From Cristatella mucedo (lineage: Eukaryota > Bryozoa > Phylactolaemata > Cristatellidae), in contig WPIO01000001.1 of assembly GCA_009760855.2 (NCBI GenBank), positions 19,435,501 through 19,499,500 on the forward strand: a DNA stretch of 64,000 nucleotides, written 5' to 3'. How positions within the stretch are numbered: position 1 is the first letter of the stretch; every line of letters starts with the position of its first letter. This document shows, one piece after another, positions 41,704 through 53,599 of this stretch. The notes under the pieces were generated by a model that saw only the letters and a program-made list of their open reading frames with translations, was not told the DNA's origin and ran no database searches. Position numbers and translations under genes: made by a program.

Positions 41704-43700
41704 CCAGGCGCTCTTCAGGAGGCGGTGCTGTCACCCTCATGAGAGTGCCGACCGGTCGCTTTGCTTCGCCGGCTGCTCCACTTGATGGATCTGCCCAGTC
41801 GAATATGCGGCTCAGCAGGCACTCTGTGCATATGACTCGACCACTGCAGCACTGTAAGGCAAGAGTTCTGATCGGGGGGGGGGGGCCCTGGGCGTGGTGC
41901 TCCCACGTGGTGTCACCAGTTAGCCAACCACATGGTCCGGGTGCGCAGCTTCCATCGCGCCGGCTGGACAAAGCTCGGCCGGCCTTGGCCATGAGTGTGC
42001 AGCCACCCACTCGTGCGCACGACTTGCTGCTCACTAAGGATTGCCCGGCGGCTTTGCTCAGGTGGCTCGCCTGCTGCTGCACGTCGTCCTCCGCTAGCCG
42101 TTCGAGCTGCTATCATCCGATAGCCAGACAACCAACGGTGTCCCCCCACCTCCTGTTGGTAGACTTCCTTTCGGATGTAAAGTATCTGGTCATCGTATCT
42201 GTAGCCTGCGACCACGCGCTGCGTCACTCTACTTGCAGTCAGTCGGTGCCGCTTGGTTTGCCCAAGAAGCGATCCAGCCCCAACACGAGCGCTGCTTGAG
42301 AATGGTCATGCGCGCTACAGGCTGATCGGGTGGGCTAGAGGACTAAGATAACCACGTGAAGAGTGCTGGCAGAGCCACAGCTCAAGCATGTGCTATGCCT
42401 CCCAACTTCTCTCTCTTTCTCTCTCTCTCTTCATATCCACGCTCTCGTCTTTATCAAACTCTCTGCCCATGAAGCCATCTTAGCCACCAGCTGTAGCATC
42501 AATCGAGCGTAGCAGCTGCTGATTGGCCACCGAGGCAACCAAGTCGATGTCATTTATGCTTTCTCGTCTATTTTTTTATCTGCTGCCCTACTCGTACTAC
42601 TTGTATACGGGGCAGCAGATATTGATATTCAATGTTGCAATCCCCTAGTACAAGTATATGATAAATATTAAGATTGCATATTGGCCATCGACTTCATTCA
42701 TGTTAAAGCTTGCTTCGACCGTGTACGGTTTGTATTAGTATTTTACTGCTTTGGTCAAGCCTGGTGGTTAGTCGACTCAGGCTGGTATAGCAGTGATTCA
42801 GATGCTCTGGAAGTGGAGGCCAGCTCGAAGGACATGCCATTTGCTTGGTTGTCAATAGTTAAATGTTCGGTGACAATGTCGATGCGCAATAGCAGTACTT
42901 TCGTTGGTCTCCCTATTTTGGTGAGTACCCCAGGTTGGCTTCGGCACTTGGCTGATACAAGCTGGATCATTTAACATGCACCGGTTAATGCACTCGTTCG
43001 AAACCAGAAAGAATATATAAGTGCACATTGCTTCAAGACCAGTGGCACATTAGTGTAAAGATATGCAGGTTTTTTCACCACCAAAGCTAGATCTGCAGAG
43101 CAATTTACTTGCCAGTCTTGTAAGTGCCTTCATTAAGGCAGGCCCTAAACCATAGCTCTCTCGATGGAGCCCGATAGATTACATCCTGACCTGCTGAGCT
43201 GCCTTGTATCACTTGTCCCTGCTGTTCACTCTCCACCAGCCTCAAAATTCAATCTGGTCGTCAATTGGCCATGTGGCTTTTAGCTTATCTGTAGCCTCAA
43301 ATATTTGATCTGCCCATCAAAGCTCTAGACACTCACAGAGGTCTGGTGGATCGAATGGGAGCCATCATGCAATGCAGGTAGGGGTACTGCTTGTTTTCAG
43401 CTTCAAAAATTAGGCAGCAAACTATGTTCAGCAAGTTGCCTGAGTTGGTGAGGCATCCAACGTAGGGTCTCAATGTTTGAGAGGGATATTTATGCATAGC
43501 TTTGTTGAAAATCGTCCGATACAGTCAAGCAGCTTCAGAAAGAAAAGGCTTACACCAAACTCGACAGAAGCTACTGCTGGTCGTCCCATCAGCAGTATTG
43601 CAGACCAGTGCTGCAAGCGAGAGTTCAGTCTCACTCGATTACCAGCGACTACTCCTATCAACGGCTGGACGAGCGGCCTGATCGAGCAAGCTTGCTAGTT
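41704..43700 (+). other. 3' flank of the coiled-coil gene
   Basis: 3' UTR is expected here. A G12 run at about 41875 and a CT tract at 42407-42432 are seen; no canonical AATAAA close to the stop was noticed, so the transcript end is unknown. Confidence 0.45.
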
Positions 43701-43704
43701 ATAC

Positions 43705-43890
43705 ATAATAATAATAATAATAATGACATTAGCTGATTTTACATCCTCATTTTTACAGCTGTGAAAGAGCCTTGACTATCACCATTGCTTGCAGTTGGCA
43801 ATAAAGGATTGCCCACTGCAGGATTCGAAACTACGACCTTGCTAGCAAAGAGCGAGCCCCTTACCTCCTGGGCTACCACGGCCCACTGCT
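43705..43890 (-). mobile_element. SINE S2, - copy, complete
   Basis: On the - strand: A box GTGGTAGCCCAGGAGGTAAGG, B box GTCGTAGTTTCGAATCCTGC, a body with CCTTTATTGCCAACTGCAAGC, and a (ATT)n tail at 43705-43725. The two boxes are 40-50 bases apart as in a tRNA gene. Body and tail differ from S1. Confidence 0.8.
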
Positions 43891-44054
43891 TGTCTGACTG
43901 CGGATGGTGAGGCAGAATGCGAAAAGCAGCAGCACAAGCAAGCTTCAGAGGCTCTCGGTTTCACATTGACCATCTCAAAGCTGGAGACTGGACAAAGCCA
44001 CTGACTTGTAGGAACTGCCACCCAAGGCCAAGTTAAATAAGGCTAGGTTGCGTA

Positions 44055-46212
44055 ATAGTAATAATAATAATAATAATGCACTTGATAAAGCGCCCTCAGA
44101 GAACTCAAGTCTCTTGCTAGGCGCTTTACATTTTCTGCAAAGGGAAACACGATTGAATGGTGAGTAATAGCATGCTTGATAAACAACATGAACAACGTGG
44201 TTAGGGATGACATGCACAGGGTCAGCATGTAAATGTGGTTAGTGGCAGCACGAACAGTGTCAGCAAGCAGAAGCACATCAAGGACAAATCACAGGGACCA
44301 CTAAATGCTGTCCTAAATAGGTGTTTTTAAGTTCTTTTTAAAGCTGTTCAAGTCGGGGGATGTTCTGACGCAAGTCGGGAGGGAGTTCCAGGCTTGGGGA
44401 GCATACGAACTAAATGCATGGTCTCCAAAGGATTTGAGGTTTGTACGAGGTAGTGGTAAACTGTTGGATTCCGAAAAGCAGGTAGTACGATCTGGAGATA
44501 GGCAGGAGTGAAAGAATGAAGTGACCTAAAAGTGAGCGACAAAACTTTGAAGTCGATCCGTTGCTTGACTGGTAGCCAGTGCAGGTCGGCGAGAAGTTGT
44601 GCGATGTGGCAACTGCGAAGCTCACGACAGAACAGCCTAGCTGCAGAGTTTTGCACCAGCTGTAAGCCCCTGATTGCACATGCCGTAAGGCCAGCAAGCA
44701 GCTAGTTACAGATGTCAAGTCGGGGAGTCGTAAATGCATGGACCAACTTGGACGTGGTATCGTTATCTAAACAAACCCGAATTTTAGCAATATTAAGTAG
44801 CTGAAAGTAGGCAGATTTGACTGTGGAGCAGATGTGGTCGTCTTGCGAGAGGTCACTTTGGAACATGACACCCAGATTTCGAGCTGAATCAACAGGATAT
44901 ATGCTGGCAGAGCCAATTTTGAGCGTCAGCCTTTCCAATTTCTGAATCACACTGGGTCTGCCCATAACTAGTAAGTTAGTTTCATCATCGTTTTGTTTTA
45001 GAACATTTGCTGCCATCCGTGTGCGAATGTCATCAGCACGTGCAGCAAGTGAGCTGAGAGAATTCGAGGTGCTCGAAGGCTGACAGGGATCAAAGTAAAG
45101 GTACAACTGAGTGACATCTGCATGCAAGTGAAAGCATAGATTGTGCGTGGCCATCACCTCAGCAAGAGGGAGAGTCTAGACCGTGAAAAGAACCGGACCT
45201 AGCACGGAGCCCTGAGGTACCCCATATTTCAGAGGTACCTCGGATGGTCTTTGTCCATCAACGTCAATACTCTGGAGTCTCCCACTGAGACTTGATCTGA
45301 ACTATTGTACAGCATTGCCAGTGATGCCCACGCGAGATGAGAGGCGTTAGTCTAGAAGAACTAGAAGAACTTCGTGATCGATAGCATCAAAAGCTACCGA
45401 AAGACCGAGCAAAACATGAAAAGAAGCTCTACCTATGTCTGAATTTCCAAGTAGGTCGTTGTACACCCCAAGCAATGCTTACTCTGTGGAGTGATTGGTT
45501 CTAAAGCCAGACTGAAACTTACTAGCAAGGTTTGAAGTTTCAATATGTGAATTCAGCTGGTCTGCCCCGGCCTGTTCCAGTGTCTTGATAGGAATGGTAG
45601 AAGGGAGACTGGGCGGTAGTTGCTCAAGTTCTCTTTGTCCGGTGTCACTTTCTTGAGAAGTGTCCTGACTACAGCTTTTTTGAAAGGTGCTGGGACATGA
45701 CCTGAGGCTAATGACATATTAGGGATGTTAGTTATGCATGGCAGTAGCAGATCAAAGCAAAGTAGGAGCAGGACAGTGGGAATAGGGTCCAGAGGACTTA
45801 TTGTCTTCTTTGATTGGGATATGAACTTCAGGACGAGATTACTAGTAACCTGCTTAAATGTAGACATTGAGGAGCAGCCAGGAATCAGGGAACATCATTC
45901 TAGGGGGATGTTGTCATCGCAGGGATTGATTCCGTGATCTTGTCTATCTTCTACGCAAAGAATCGAGAGACGCGATCGGCTAGACCATCACAAGGATCAT
46001 CAGGTAACGAGCTAATCTAGGAGTGGTTGAAGATAAGGTTGATCGTCGACATCAGCAGATTTGGATTGTGCATCTGCGATGCAACAATATTTTTTATAGA
46101 AGCTAGGCTTGGCCTTTGCAAGGATAGGTCGGACCCTAAGGAGAAGTTCTGATGATGACGGATCCACGGACCCTAAGGATCGATTGGTACGACCTACAGT
46201 ATTCTTCTTCAT
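44055..46212 (-). mobile_element. LINE family A, longest copy (about 2.1 kb), RT to tail
   Basis: Read on the - strand from 46212: a linker helix (K-A-K-P-S-F-Y-K-K-Y), the RT blocks N-Y-R-P-V-S-L-L-P-F-L-S (about 45590), V-A-F-D-A-I-D-H (about 45390), G-V-P-Q-G-S-V-L-G-P (about 45210) and H-A-D-V-T-Q-L-Y where an active enzyme has [FY]-A-D-D. Then come L-L-V-M-G-R-P, R-N-L-G-V-M-F-Q-S-D-L-S, the C-terminal segment, 3' UTR, hairpin and (ATT)n at 44060. The order is that of CR1/L2 LINEs. Stops, frameshifts and the lost second Asp show it is dead. The 5' end and any first ORF were not found. Confidence 0.88.
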
Positions 46213-46214
46213 AT

Positions 46215-47990
46215 GCCTGTCGATGGAAAGTCAGTCCTGATCTTTTGTGTGCTGTAGCAATGGCCCAAAGTCGTAAGGCAATTGCTGCCAATCTGCTTGA
46301 AATGGCATTTCGTGCACATCAGCATGACCTACCTATCTAGTGGCCAGATGGCCTTAACTGGCTGGCAATTGAATCGATGTGCCTGGTTGACAGCTTGTCG
46401 GCCAAATGAATGACATGGTTTTTTGTGTAACATTTATGAATCGATAAAAATCCGACCGGGTAATTGCGCTGGATGACAAGGAAACGACCCACATGGTGCA
46501 TGAGAACTGGACCTTGCCAGGGCAGCCAATCTTGGGAAAGCTGGCCAAGCAGCCAACACAGCCGGTCCAAGTAGGTCCAACCCTCATACAAGCTTCCTTT
46601 ACCATTTTTCTGAACCCACGACTACCGATGCTAGCGACACGGTACTTTAGGCCTGTTAAGACTAAAACTATTTAAGCCCACACAGCTATGTCAAAGGAAA
46701 ACATACTTCCGTAGCTTTATCATCGGTCGATATATTGGCTCTGAGATGGTAGATTTTCGGCATGCAGTCGTCATGACGGGCTAGCATTTGTGAGCAAGCT
46801 ACATGGAAAGATACCCCGATGACGCTTAAATGCCACTACCGACTCATATAATATGCTTCGCACAGTTGCCAAACCTGACAGTAGACATCAACTTTCATTA
46901 ATTCAAAAGAGTTAAAAATGGACGCCCACTTTGTACAGAATATTTTCAACAAAGTTCCCGAAAACCCATAGATAATATACTGGGAGTCCTGTGCTGGTTG
47001 TCCGTCTTATGTCTGGGCTTAAGAAATTTACCTAACAGCCTCTCCATAGATGAACTTCCCTCTTCTGAGTTGAAGGATAATAATTATGCTGGAAGTTAAG
47101 TCCAACAGCTAGATCGATTCAGTGAAATGAAAAATTCTGCAGGTAAATTCGTTGTCCTAAAAGCACCAGCTAGTTTTTTTTCACCATGCAAAGGAGCGAT
47201 GAAGTAAGTTTCAGCAACTGAGACGTCAGCAAGTCCCCAGTGGATCAGGTTTTTGACTAGCCGTTAAATATTTGGATGCAGTTGTTGGTACCGGCAAGGG
47301 GGGCTCCGTCAGCAAGAACTGCAACAGTTACAGAATGTGATGCTAAATGGTATGCCTGCATTGGTACTTTCAGTAATTAGTTCATAATGTTGAAAGAAAA
47401 AGTGTGCACGTTCTTGACCCACGAAATTTTTTACGCAGCCCAAGAATATAGCTTTCAAGAATATTTCAAAACTTGTGCTACTACCAATCGCCGAATGGCT
47501 TCAGTGACATTAAACTTCAGCCATAAAATAAAGTTTGGGGTAAAAGTAAGTGTAATATTGGAGGAGGAGGCTAAAGCCACTTGTTGCTACTGCCGACCCT
47601 GACTATTAACAAACGCTTGTAATAATAGTTACGAGAGCTCACTGCCTATATCTCGGTTCACTGAGTCGCAGTAGAAATACAAAACTATACATACATTGAG
47701 ACTTCTATCATACGGCACTCCCGGAAGTACTAGTCACGGAAGACAATGCTGCTGCAACATTTTGTCACATGACGAAAGGACAAACTTTCTCGCTTTAATT
47801 AATAAAGATTCATTTGTCTAGAACATAGCGAGATATAAATCTCTTGGTATGCTTTTTAAACATGCTGCGGAGGAAGCGTGCAAATTACTTAGTAATAGCA
47901 TACACTCTTTCACATATATATCAATACACGAAGAAAAAGTTCACAAATCAAAATGCTGTGAGGAACTTATGCATCTTCTGCAGCTTTTCA
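46215..47990. other. No feature recognised
   Basis: Between two LINE-A blocks. No coding, RNA or repeat signal that I can support. Confidence 0.45.
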
Positions 47991-47994
47991 AATT

Positions 47995-48480
47995 TCAGTG
48001 AGTACGAAAATGTCTTGACGTCAGTCGGGAACGAGTCCCGAGCTCAGGGAACATCCGAACTTAAAGGACAGTCTCCAAAGGACTTGAGCTTCGATAGAGG
48101 CAGAGCCACACGACATGTCAGAAGAGAGGGTGTTACGATCCCAGCCTGGTATAGAAGTAGTTCCAAAAGATAGGCCGGAGCAAAAGAATGAATGGACATA
48201 ATAGTGAGTAAGAGAATCTATGCTGCTTGATAAGGAGCCAGTGCAGGTCGGCGAGAACTAGTCCATCGTGGTGACTGCTAAGTCACAACAGATAAGCCTG
48301 AATGCAGAGTTTCAGACCAGCTGTAAGTGCCTTATTGCACAGGCTGGTAGATCTTTGGATAGTGATTTACAGACGTCGCGACCGGATTTCACAAAAGTTG
48401 AACTTATTTTGATTTAATATCACTATCAAAGCCGGCCCGAGGTTTTTCAATACTGTGCAGCTGAAAGTATGGGCACTTAA
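47995..48480 (-). mobile_element. LINE family A, tail-less fragment
   Basis: It begins at the coding end (GACGTCAGTCGGGAACGAGTCCCGAGCTCAGGGAACATCCGAAC) and runs to the R-A-C-L- and helix segments. The tail is absent, and another copy starts immediately after it. Confidence 0.75.
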
Positions 48481-49385
48481 TAATAATAATGATAACACAA
48501 ATAATTCTTTTCATAAAGCTCACTAAAAGAACTCAATCTCTTTCTAGGCGCTTCACATTTGCTGCAAAGGGAGACGCGATTGAATGATGAGTAATATCAT
48601 GCTTGACAGACAACATGAATAGCATGGTTAGGTGTGACATGCACAGGGTCAGCATGCAAGTATCGCTAGTGGCACCAAGCAACAATGTCAGTATGCATAA
48701 GCACATAAAGGACGAATCACAGGGACCACTAAATGCTGTCCTAAATAGGTGCGTTTTTAGTTTCTTTTCAAATTTGGACTAGTCAGGAGATTCCGTGACA
48801 CAGGTCGGGATTTACTTCCAGGCTGTGGGAGCATACAAACTGAGGGCACGGTCACCAAAGGATTTAAAATTAGTACGAGGTCTAGTTAAACACCTAGCTT
48901 CAGAAAAGCAGGTGGAATGATGCTTAGCCTGGTGGGGGAGTAGATCTGTAGGTAGGCTAGAGCCAAATAATGAAGGGATCTGAAATTGTGAGACAAAACC
49001 TTCTAGTCGATGCTTTGCTTGACTGGGAGCCAGTGCAGCTGGGCGAGAAGTTGTGTGATGTGGCAACTGAGATGCTCACGGCAGATAAGCCTAGCTGCAG
49101 AGTTTTGCACCAGCTGTAAGCGCCTGAGTGCACAGGCCGGTTAGCCAGCAAGTAGTGAGTTACAGGATTCCAGGCGGAATTTCATCCATGCATGTATCAA
49201 TTTAGATTAGGTGTCCCTGTCTAAACGAGCACGAATTTTAGCTCCGTTGTGTAGCTGAAAGTAGGCAGCCTTGACCGTGGTGTTGATGTGGTCGTCAAGT
49301 GAACGGCCTGTTTTGAATTGGACACGCAGGTTTAATTCAGATTTAGTATTTGCTTTGGTTTGAGCTGGACACCTAGATTTCATTA
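48480..49385 (-). mobile_element. LINE family A, 0.9-kb 3' copy
   Basis: The tail TAATAATAATGATAA, hairpin, 3' UTR and coding end (A-P-T-A-W-K, H-H-S-T-C-F-S-E) are present. The LTR retrotransposon is inserted about 90 bases beyond its recognisable end. Confidence 0.82.
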
Positions 49386-49468
49386 AGATTCAAGAGTGGA
49401 TTAGCGGCCGATGTCAATTTTCAGCCATCAAGCCTTTTGACATACTAGCCAAGCTAATATTGTGTGTA

Positions 49469-49473
49469 ACCAG
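49469..49473. repeat. Target-site duplication, left copy (ACCAG)
   Basis: ACCAG directly precedes the LTR start and is repeated directly after the 3' LTR at 54088-54092. Five bases is the usual Ty3/gypsy duplication length. Confidence 0.85.
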
Positions 49474-49878
49474 TGTAGTTCGTATGTACGTTTGTATGTA
49501 TGTATTGTATGCCGGCTCCTGACTTGTGACCGTAAGGTCAAGGGAGCGTGTAGTTCGCATGTATGTATCGTATGCAGGCTCCTCTGATAAGCTACTGTGA
49601 GCTGTTAGAAGCACCACCGAGAGGGGCCGGTGCACAGCTGGGGTCCGCCTGTGATGTGGTATGGACAGAGGCCAGTAACCAGCTGGTGGCCAGATGGTGG
49701 ATTCACCATCAGGGTCGGCCAGTGCACTGCTGTGATCCGCCTTTGATGTGGCATGGACCAGCTGGTGGCCAGATGGTGGATTCACCATCAGGGTTGGCCG
49801 GTGCACAGTTGTGGTCGATGAGTCATCGGAGTCGACCAGGAGAGGGGAGTCGTGTGAGGGCAGGGGCTGAGGGAAGCC
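49474..49878 (+). repeat. 5' LTR, lacking its last 82 bp
   Basis: It matches the 3' LTR from TGTAGTT to GGGAAGCC and then stops abruptly. The part of the 3' LTR with AATAAA and the terminal AACTACA is missing here, and no convincing primer-binding site follows before the gag ATG at 49918. The loss of R/U5 and the primer site explains why only 39 bases separate LTR and gag. Confidence 0.85.
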
Positions 49879-49917
49879 TTATATCTCGGCGGGAGCGACT
49901 GTGTGGTCCGTATAACG

Positions 49918-50649
49918 ATGAGTCTGAAAGTACAACTAATGGAAGGAAAAATTTCGCAATTCGACGGCAGCGGAGATTTCGCTGAATGGCTAAATCGGTT
50001 CGAAAGATTGGCCAAGATGCAAGGGGTTGATGAATTGCAAAATTTCCTGCCGCTATTCCTTACACGTGTGGCATACGCCGTATACGATGGCGTCCCCGAG
50101 GCGGCTAAGGAAGACTACGCCACGGTAAGAAAAGCGCTGCTGGCAGCATTCTCGCCGAATCGCTTCGATGCCTACGAGGAATTCGCCTCGCGTCGCCTTG
50201 CTGAAGGTGAAAATGTGGATGGCTTTTGGGCGGACTTGAATCGGTTGGCTAGGCTGGTGGCCGGTGATTTTGTCAAATGCGCCTTTGTTGCTGGGCTGCC
50301 GGAGGCCGCAAAGAGGCACCTCCAAGCCTCATGCAACCTCGCGGAAATGCCTGCGGATGTTCTTGTCGAGAAGGCTCGGGTCATAGTGAAGGCAAGCGTC
50401 AGCATTCCGAAGGCGGCAGAAAGTTGCTTCGCATCCGGTTCTCGTTCGGGATGGCCTCCCCAGGCACCGAATAACAGAGATGTTGTGTGTTTCCTATGCA
50501 AGGCGATCGGGCACTTACGCCGTGATTGTCCTTCTAAAGCGGCGCGCCGTGGTCGCGGGAGGCACTGTTACGTCTGTGGGAGCATTCAACATCTCGCTGC
50601 TAACTGCTCGGATCGGGCGGTCGTACCAAACTGGCCAAAAAACGAGTAG
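49918..50649 (+). CDS. gag: Retrotransposon Gag with two CCHC zinc knuckles
   Basis: ATG at 49918 with A at -3; 243 codons to TAG at 50647. The N-terminal two thirds is a helical capsid-like domain (F-A-E-W-L-N-R-F-E-R-L, L-P-L-F-L-T). Two knuckles with spacing C-x2-C-x4-H-x4-C lie close to the C-terminus (C-F-L-C-K-A-I-G-H-L-R-R-D-C and C-Y-V-C-G-S-I-Q-H-L-A-A-N-C). Gag forms the particle shell and packages the RNA in the cytoplasm. The frame is intact. Its last codons overlap a -1 slippery site, so some ribosomes should continue into pol. Confidence 0.88.
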   Translation: MSLKVQLMEGKISQFDGSGDFAEWLNRFERLAKMQGVDELQNFLPLFLTRVAYAVYDGVPEAAKEDYATVRKALLAAFSPNRFDAYEEFASRRLAEGENVDGFWADLNRLARLVAGDFVKCAFVAGLPEAAKRHLQASCNLAEMPADVLVEKARVIVKASVSIPKAAESCFASGSRSGWPPQAPNNRDVVCFLCKAIGHLRRDCPSKAARRGRGRHCYVCGSIQHLAANCSDRAVVPNWPKNE

Positions 50650-50684
50650 GGGAGAGCACGCATTACTGCGCCGGTGCTTTCCCC
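50637..50684 (+). promoter_or_regulatory. Predicted -1 programmed frameshift signal (slippery site plus stem-loop)
   Basis: The heptamer A AAA AAC at 50637-50643 is in the correct register of the gag frame (CCA AAA AAC GAG TAG). After a 5-nt spacer, 50649-50659 (GGGGAGAGCAC) pairs with 50674-50684 (GTGCTTTCCCC) in an 11-bp stem with one G-U pair and a 14-nt loop. The -1 frame is open and leads into the protease. This is the standard layout for -1 frameshifting in retroelements. Confidence 0.8.
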
Positions 50685-51842
50685 TTCGTTATGGCGCGCC
50701 TTCCTTCGGTACGTGTCCTCATCGAAAACTCCGAGGCGTCTGCGCTCGTGGATACTGGGTGCTCGAGGTCCATCATTTCGGCGACGCTTGCGGACCCTGC
50801 GAGGGTAAGGCGAGCGTGCGAGGAAGTCGTAATGATGAATGGAGCCACGGCTGTCTGCAAGTCCACGCGCGTCGCTACGGTAGCCCTCTGCGGACGAACC
50901 ATAGTGCTGGACTGCCTTGTGTCAGATGTTCTTCCTGGTTTCGGGTTACTACTCGGTATGGATGCCATTGAACTCCTAGGCGGCGTGATTATCGGTCCTT
51001 CCGCTGGTCATGTTGAGTTCATGTGCCAAAGGAGAGTTCCAGAGCCAGCACACCGTTCCGAGGCAGCAGTAGTGGCGTCTCCCAGTGTCAAACGTGCTGT
51101 AGCATCGTCGGCCGCTGACGTACTTATTGAGGACAAGGACTTTAAGGCAGTTTTCCATCGGGGGCGCTGGTCAGTCAAGTGGGAGTGGACGAATCGTTGT
51201 GTCGTCCCCCAATTGACGAACCATGTCGCTTCATATCATGTGGGAGAGGAAATTCGTGCCGACTACGAAAAGGAGGTGGAAGAGTGGATCAAGGAAGGCT
51301 GGTTGCAGCCGTTCGCTGGTCATTGTGGTGGCCTGATCCCTCTAATGGCCGTCGTACAGGCAAGTAAAGGCAAAGTGAGGCCCGTGATGGACTACCGAGA
51401 ACTTAATCAGTTTATATCGAGTCACACGGCTGGTGGCGATGTGTGTAGCACCAAGCTCAGAGCGTGGCGACGGCTGGGCGAGAGCGTGAGCATAATTGAC
51501 CTGCGAAAAGCATACTTGCAGGTGCATGTTGATCCCGCTCTCTGGAAATATCAGGTCTTGGAGTACAAAGGCCGTCGGTACTGCCTCACACGACTAGGTT
51601 TCGGACTTAATGTCGCCCCGAAAATAATGACCGCGATTCTGACAAAGGTCTTGTCCATGGATGAGCGAGTTCGTGCTGGTACCGATTCGTTTGTCGACGA
51701 TATTGTTGTCAATAACAGCGTTGTCTTGAATGGTGATGTAATCGACTTGCTACGAACATTTGGTTTGGAGGCTAAGCCGCCAGAAAGCCTCGCTGGCGGA
51801 AGGGTCCTTGGCCTTCGAGTATGCAGGCCAAACGAAGGTTAG
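50644..51842 (+). CDS. pol: Pol part 1: aspartic protease and reverse transcriptase, ends at a premature stop
   Basis: This frame is reached by the -1 shift; the first internal ATG is at 50691. The protease active site D-T-G-C-S is at about 50751 with flap-like I-V-L-D and L-G-M-D-A downstream. RT blocks follow: K-V-R-P-V-M-D-Y-R-E-L-N, S-I-I-D-L-R-K-A-Y, L-T-R-L-G-F-G-L-N-V-A-P and the catalytic F-V-D-D at about 51690. TAG at 51840 ends the frame at the RT thumb/connection boundary. The same frame stays open beyond it for over 1.4 kb, so the stop looks like one point mutation. Both domains before the stop look intact. Confidence 0.85.
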
Positions 51843-53285
51843 GAGCTTCGTTGGCGCCGCGATAACGTAGTGAGCGCATTGCCTAACGCCCCATCGCGAC
51901 GCCAGCTGTTTTCGTGGTGCGGGCAGCTGATCGGACATTTCCCAATCGCAGGCTGGCTTCGCCCGGCCTGCAGTTACCTAAAGCGAGCTGCTGGCGATGT
52001 CGGTTGGGACTCAGTCGTTGGTGAAAATGTCATAGCCATGGCGGGTGAGTTGATGCAGCGATTGCATGCCGACGATCCAGTTTCAGGCATTTGGAATGTG
52101 CCGAATCTGGATAGTGGCATCCTCTGGTGTGATGCCAGCAGCCTTGCTATCGGCACATGCCTGGATATAGGAGGAAGAATCGTCGAGGATGCCTCCTGGC
52201 TGCGAAAAGCGGACGACGTAGCCCACATCAATCTTGCGGAGCTGGAGGCTATCATCAAGGGCCTCAATCTGGCCATTGCTTGGTCATTACGGCAGGTGGA
52301 GATTCGGACAGATTCAGCAACTGTTCACGGATGGCTACAGTCACTGCTGGTTGGAGATAAGCCTGTACGAGCCCACGGCATGGGAGAGGCGCTTATCAAA
52401 CGCAGGCTGGCACTGATAGCCGACACGGTGTCAGAGTGTGGACTGAAGGCTTCCGTAGTCCTAGTGCGATCATCTAACAATAAAGCCGACCAGCTGACCC
52501 GCATCTCTCAGAAATGGACGAGGGCGAATGTAAGCTGTCTCGCTGTTCCAGAGCAGGCGTCTTCGCCGGCGGTCGGCGTCGACCTAAAGAGTTTCCACAG
52601 CCTTCACCACTTTGGAGTTGACAGGACACTGTACCTTGCCAGAATGTGCCACCCGAAAGCTACTATCCGGCGGAAGGACGTCGAAGCCGTCGTGAAGGCT
52701 TGCCCTCGTTGCAAGTCGATCGATCCTGCACCAGTCGCATGGAGTGCAGGCGTGCTGGATGTAAGCGAGAATTGGCAGCGCCTGGCCTGCGACGTAACGC
52801 ATTTCAAGGGCCAAAAATATCTGACCGTGGTAGATTGTGGACCAAGCCGCTTCGCTATTTGGAGGCGAATACCCGACGAGGGAGAAAACACATTGGTGCA
52901 AAATCTGGGAGAAATTTTTAGGGAGCGTGGCCCTCCGCAGCAGCTGCTCATGGACAACGGTGCGAGCTTTCGCTCAACAGCTCTTCGCAGTCTTTGCGAC
53001 CGCTGGGGCGTGGAGCCCATATACCGTTGCGCCTATAAACCCTCCGGCAACGGCATCGTTGAGCGAAACCACAGGACCATCAAGGGAACGGCGGCTCGCA
53101 CGGGCAAGAACGTCCTGATGATGGTGTATTGGTACAACATCTCGCCAACAGCCGGGTTGCACGAGGAATCAGTGCCCTGCAGAAGGCTATTCTCCTATGA
53201 GTGGAAAAGCCCCCTCTTCAGAGCACAGACAGATCAGGGGCCCCGAGGACTACTCAATATGCTGTCGGCCAGCGAGTCTTTGTGA
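51843..53285 (+). pseudogene. pol: Pol part 2: RNase H and integrase, cut off from RT by the stop
   Basis: Same frame as pol part 1. RNase H residues are visible in L-W-C-D-A-S, N-L-A-E-L-E-A, I-R-T-D-S-A and N-K-A-D-Q-L. The integrase zinc domain (H-H-F-G, then C-P-R-C at about 52702) and the D,D,E residues (A-C-D-V-T-H, L-M-D-N-G-A-S-F, G-I-V-E-R-N-H) are all present. The frame runs out at TGA 53283 because of a frameshift. Without the upstream frame this part has no start of its own, so it is scored as broken. Confidence 0.82.
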
Positions 53286-53521
53286 AGCCTGCCGGCGCTC
53301 GTTGTACGACCGAGTGGCCCGAGGGCATGGTAACAAGTGAGGGGCAGGGCGTGGGAATCGAGATCGACGGTGTGCGTCGCCACGTGTCCGACTTGCGCCT
53401 CGTACCAGGGCGGCAAGAGGCGCCCCCTGCACCTGAAGGGGACAGAGCTGAACCAGTACAGCGGCCCAGGCGCGCTGTGACACTTCCCCGCCGGTACGAC
53501 GATTATGTCCTGACCGGATAG
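53240..53521 (+). pseudogene. Frameshifted integrase C-terminal domain
   Basis: In another frame the sequence reads G-Q-R-V-F-V-K-P, R-C-T-T-E-W-P-E-G and D-G-V-R-R-H-V-S-D-L-R, a small beta-barrel tail typical of retroelement integrases, then a Pro/Arg-rich end and TAG at 53519. It should continue the integrase of the previous frame; the shift lies somewhere between about 53205 and 53260, where C and G runs occur. Confidence 0.7.
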
Positions 53522-53599
53522 ACTTGCTCATTGCTGCTCTGTACCTTGCAGCTACATGTGTTGGTGCTGCAAACTTGTGACCTTAAGGTCAAGGGTGCG

